From an uncultured Caldimicrobium sp. (GTDB lineage Bacteria > Desulfobacterota > Thermodesulfobacteria > Thermodesulfobacteriales > Thermodesulfobacteriaceae): a stretch of DNA of 6,706 nucleotides. The notes under the pieces are model-generated. The model did no database searches, had not been told where the DNA came from, and saw only the letters and a list, made by a program, of their open reading frames with translations. Shown in pieces: positions 5,398 through 6,706 of the stretch. Position 1 is the stretch's first letter. Every line of letters starts with the position of its first letter. The translations under genes were made by a program, and so were the position numbers. Location of the stretch: assembly GCA_938091475.1 (NCBI GenBank), contig CALLJI010000097.1, positions 1 through 6,706 of the forward strand, in the 5' to 3' direction.

Positions 5398-5404
5398 AGG
5401 AGGT
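5398..5404 (+). promoter_or_regulatory. Strong ribosome-binding site of feoB
   Basis: AGGAGGT is a near-perfect Shine-Dalgarno sequence, with AGGAGG ending four bases before the ATG at 5408. It fixes the feoB start and lies within the 36-bp feoA-feoB gap, which shows no terminator-like hairpin. Confidence 0.8.
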
Positions 5405-5407
5405 TCT

Positions 5408-6706
5408 ATGCCCAAGATAAAAGCAGTTTTAGTTGGTAATCCAAATGTAGGGAAAACAAGTCTTCTCAATCATTTAGCAGGAACTAATCTTAAAATTGGA
5501 AATTGGCCAGGTGTTACCGTCGAAAAAAAGGTGGGTAAGGTCTTTTACAAAGAGTATGAAATTGAGCTAATCGATCTTCCTGGGCTTTATACCTTAGAAG
5601 AGACCATCTCTGAAGATGAAAAAATAGCGGTCAATGTACTCAAAGAGGGCAATTATGATCTTATACTAGATGTAATTGAAAGTCCACGCCTAAAAAGGGA
5701 CCTTTTTTTAACAGCCCAACTCTTGGCCTTGGGGCATCCTATGGTGATCGCTCTTAATATGAGTGACGAAGCCAGAGAATATGGCATAGAAATTGATGAA
5801 AAGCGCCTTTCTGAGTTATTAGGGCTTAAAGTAGTAAAGACTAATGGAAGAACTGGTGAAGGCTTAGAGGAACTTTTATCTGCTCTCACTTTAACTTATG
5901 AACAAAAGATTCTCCCAAAATTTAACCTCCTCCCTTTAGAAGAAAAAAAAGAGGAAAAACTCTTATCCTTTGTACAAGGTATGTATGCTGAAGTAGTCCA
6001 GAAACCAATTCTCAATAAAAAAACCCTGACTGATACTTTAGATCAATTTCTGCTTCATCCTCTCCTTGGATGGATCTTTTTTGTTTTTGTTCTATACCTT
6101 ACCTTTAAGATCGTCTTTGGTTTATCCACACCTTTAGTTGATTTTTTAGACTATTTTTTCCAGGACCTCTTAGTGGGTTTCACTAAAAAGCTTATGAGTA
6201 AAATTTCTATTCCTTCTTTTTTAATAGCTTTCTTTTCTGAAGCATTTATAGGGGGAGTTGGTATAGTACTTACCTTTTTGCCTCTTGTCTTTCTTATCTT
6301 TCTCTTCATTGTCCTTCTTGAAACCTCGGGCTATTTACCAAGAGTAGCCTTTCTTGTAGATCCCATTACTCATAAAATGGGGCTCCACGGACAAAGTGTG
6401 ATTCCCTTAATGCTTGCCTTTGGTTGTAATGTACCAGCTATTCTTGCTACTAGAACTCTACAAAACAAATTAGACCGTTATCTGGTCATCTCTATGATAC
6501 CCTTTATGAGTTGCTCTGCGCGTTTAGTCGTTTTTAGTTTCTTTGTCTTAACCTTTTTTTCTCATCCTACTTTAATGATTTTAACTCTTTACTTAGTTGG
6601 AATTCTCTTTTCCCTAATTGGTGCACTTTTTTTGCAAAAGACCCTTTTTAAAAAAGAACTTACCCATTTTGTGATGGATCTACCTCCCTATCGCTTGCCC
6701 TCTTTA
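5408..6706 (+). CDS. feoB: Ferrous iron transport protein FeoB, 3' end outside the window
   Basis: FeoB is the inner-membrane GTPase-coupled Fe2+ transporter. The window holds 433 codons; the family is usually about 650-770, so roughly the last third is missing. The N-terminal G domain shows G1 GNPNVGKT (10-17), G2-region NWPGVTVEKK (32-41), G3 DLPG (56-59), G4 NMSD (117-120) and a G5-like TNGRTGEG (145-152). A helical linker (about 165-205) leads to membrane helices starting near 220. The first gate block has GGVGIVLTFLPLV (282-294), LLETSGYLPRVAFLVD (303-318), GLHGQSVIPL (325-334), and GCNVPAILATRT (339-350) with Cys340. SCSARLVV (368-375) with Cys369 is the second gate signature, and FVMDLPPYRLPSL (421-433) ends the visible part. 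Oddities are the DVIESPRLKRDL segment (88-99), where the family usually has DATNLERNL, and Val374 where Pro is usual in SCSARLP. It is the last visible gene of the fur-feoA-feoB operon. Confidence 0.96.
   Translation, partial: MPKIKAVLVGNPNVGKTSLLNHLAGTNLKIGNWPGVTVEKKVGKVFYKEYEIELIDLPGLYTLEETISEDEKIAVNVLKEGNYDLILDVIESPRLKRDLFLTAQLLALGHPMVIALNMSDEAREYGIEIDEKRLSELLGLKVVKTNGRTGEGLEELLSALTLTYEQKILPKFNLLPLEEKKEEKLLSFVQGMYAEVVQKPILNKKTLTDTLDQFLLHPLLGWIFFVFVLYLTFKIVFGLSTPLVDFLDYFFQDLLVGFTKKLMSKISIPSFLIAFFSEAFIGGVGIVLTFLPLVFLIFLFIVLLETSGYLPRVAFLVDPITHKMGLHGQSVIPLMLAFGCNVPAILATRTLQNKLDRYLVISMIPFMSCSARLVVFSFFVLTFFSHPTLMILTLYLVGILFSLIGALFLQKTLFKKELTHFVMDLPPYRLPSL

Noticed and set aside
5653..5889. Minus-strand open frame opposite feoB
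   Set aside because: It lies antisense to the FeoB G domain and is Ser/Arg-rich, as expected of a shadow frame.

Overview
The window holds two divergent metabolic blocks around a repeat-packed intergenic region. On the minus strand lies the late part of a cobalamin (vitamin B12) pathway, in transcription order cobT, cobS, cobQ and cbiB. On the plus strand lies an iron-uptake block: a Fur-family regulator, feoA and feoB. The DNA is AT-rich, and the proteins are rich in Lys and Glu with mostly AGA/AGG arginine codons. This fits a low-GC, possibly thermophilic anaerobe. Thermodesulfobacteria-like or Aquificae-like lineages are a guess from style only, and no taxonomic marker is present.

Positions 1-4090 (minus strand) form one tightly packed unit. 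cobT supplies the activated lower ligand and cobS joins it to the corrin ring. cobQ amidates the corrin side chains, and cbiB attaches the aminopropanol arm. Junctions are a 1-nt gap (cobT/cobS), a 16-nt overlap (cobS/cobQ) and a 1-nt overlap (cobQ/cbiB), so a single transcript is likely. cbiB runs off the left edge with 248 codons present. cobS is broken twice in this sequence, by one missing base near 2818-2854 and by an in-frame TAA at 2504-2506, although all its family motifs survive on either side.

Positions 4091-4571 contain no gene. About 4156-4484 is a dense cluster of roughly eight palindromic units, many edged by a GTAGGGG-type box. They include three diverged copies of a GGGCACGGCATGCCGTGCCC-like palindrome and a nested inverted repeat of about 70 bp. 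They look like decayed REP/MITE-like elements and are the least explained part of the window. Downstream is a good sigma70-type promoter for the iron block, with a Fur-box-like palindrome at the predicted transcription start.

Positions 4572-6706 (plus strand) hold the Fur-family gene, which overlaps feoA by 4 nt; feoB follows after 36 bp and is cut by the right edge (433 codons present). The layout suggests an autoregulated fur-feoA-feoB operon in which the iron sensor controls ferrous iron uptake. FeoA has an unusual cysteine-bearing C-terminal tail. FeoB deviates from the usual pattern in the G domain and at the second gate motif.

I found no convincing wholly new system. The points most worth checking are the double lesion in cobS, the palindrome cluster and the Fur autoregulation site.
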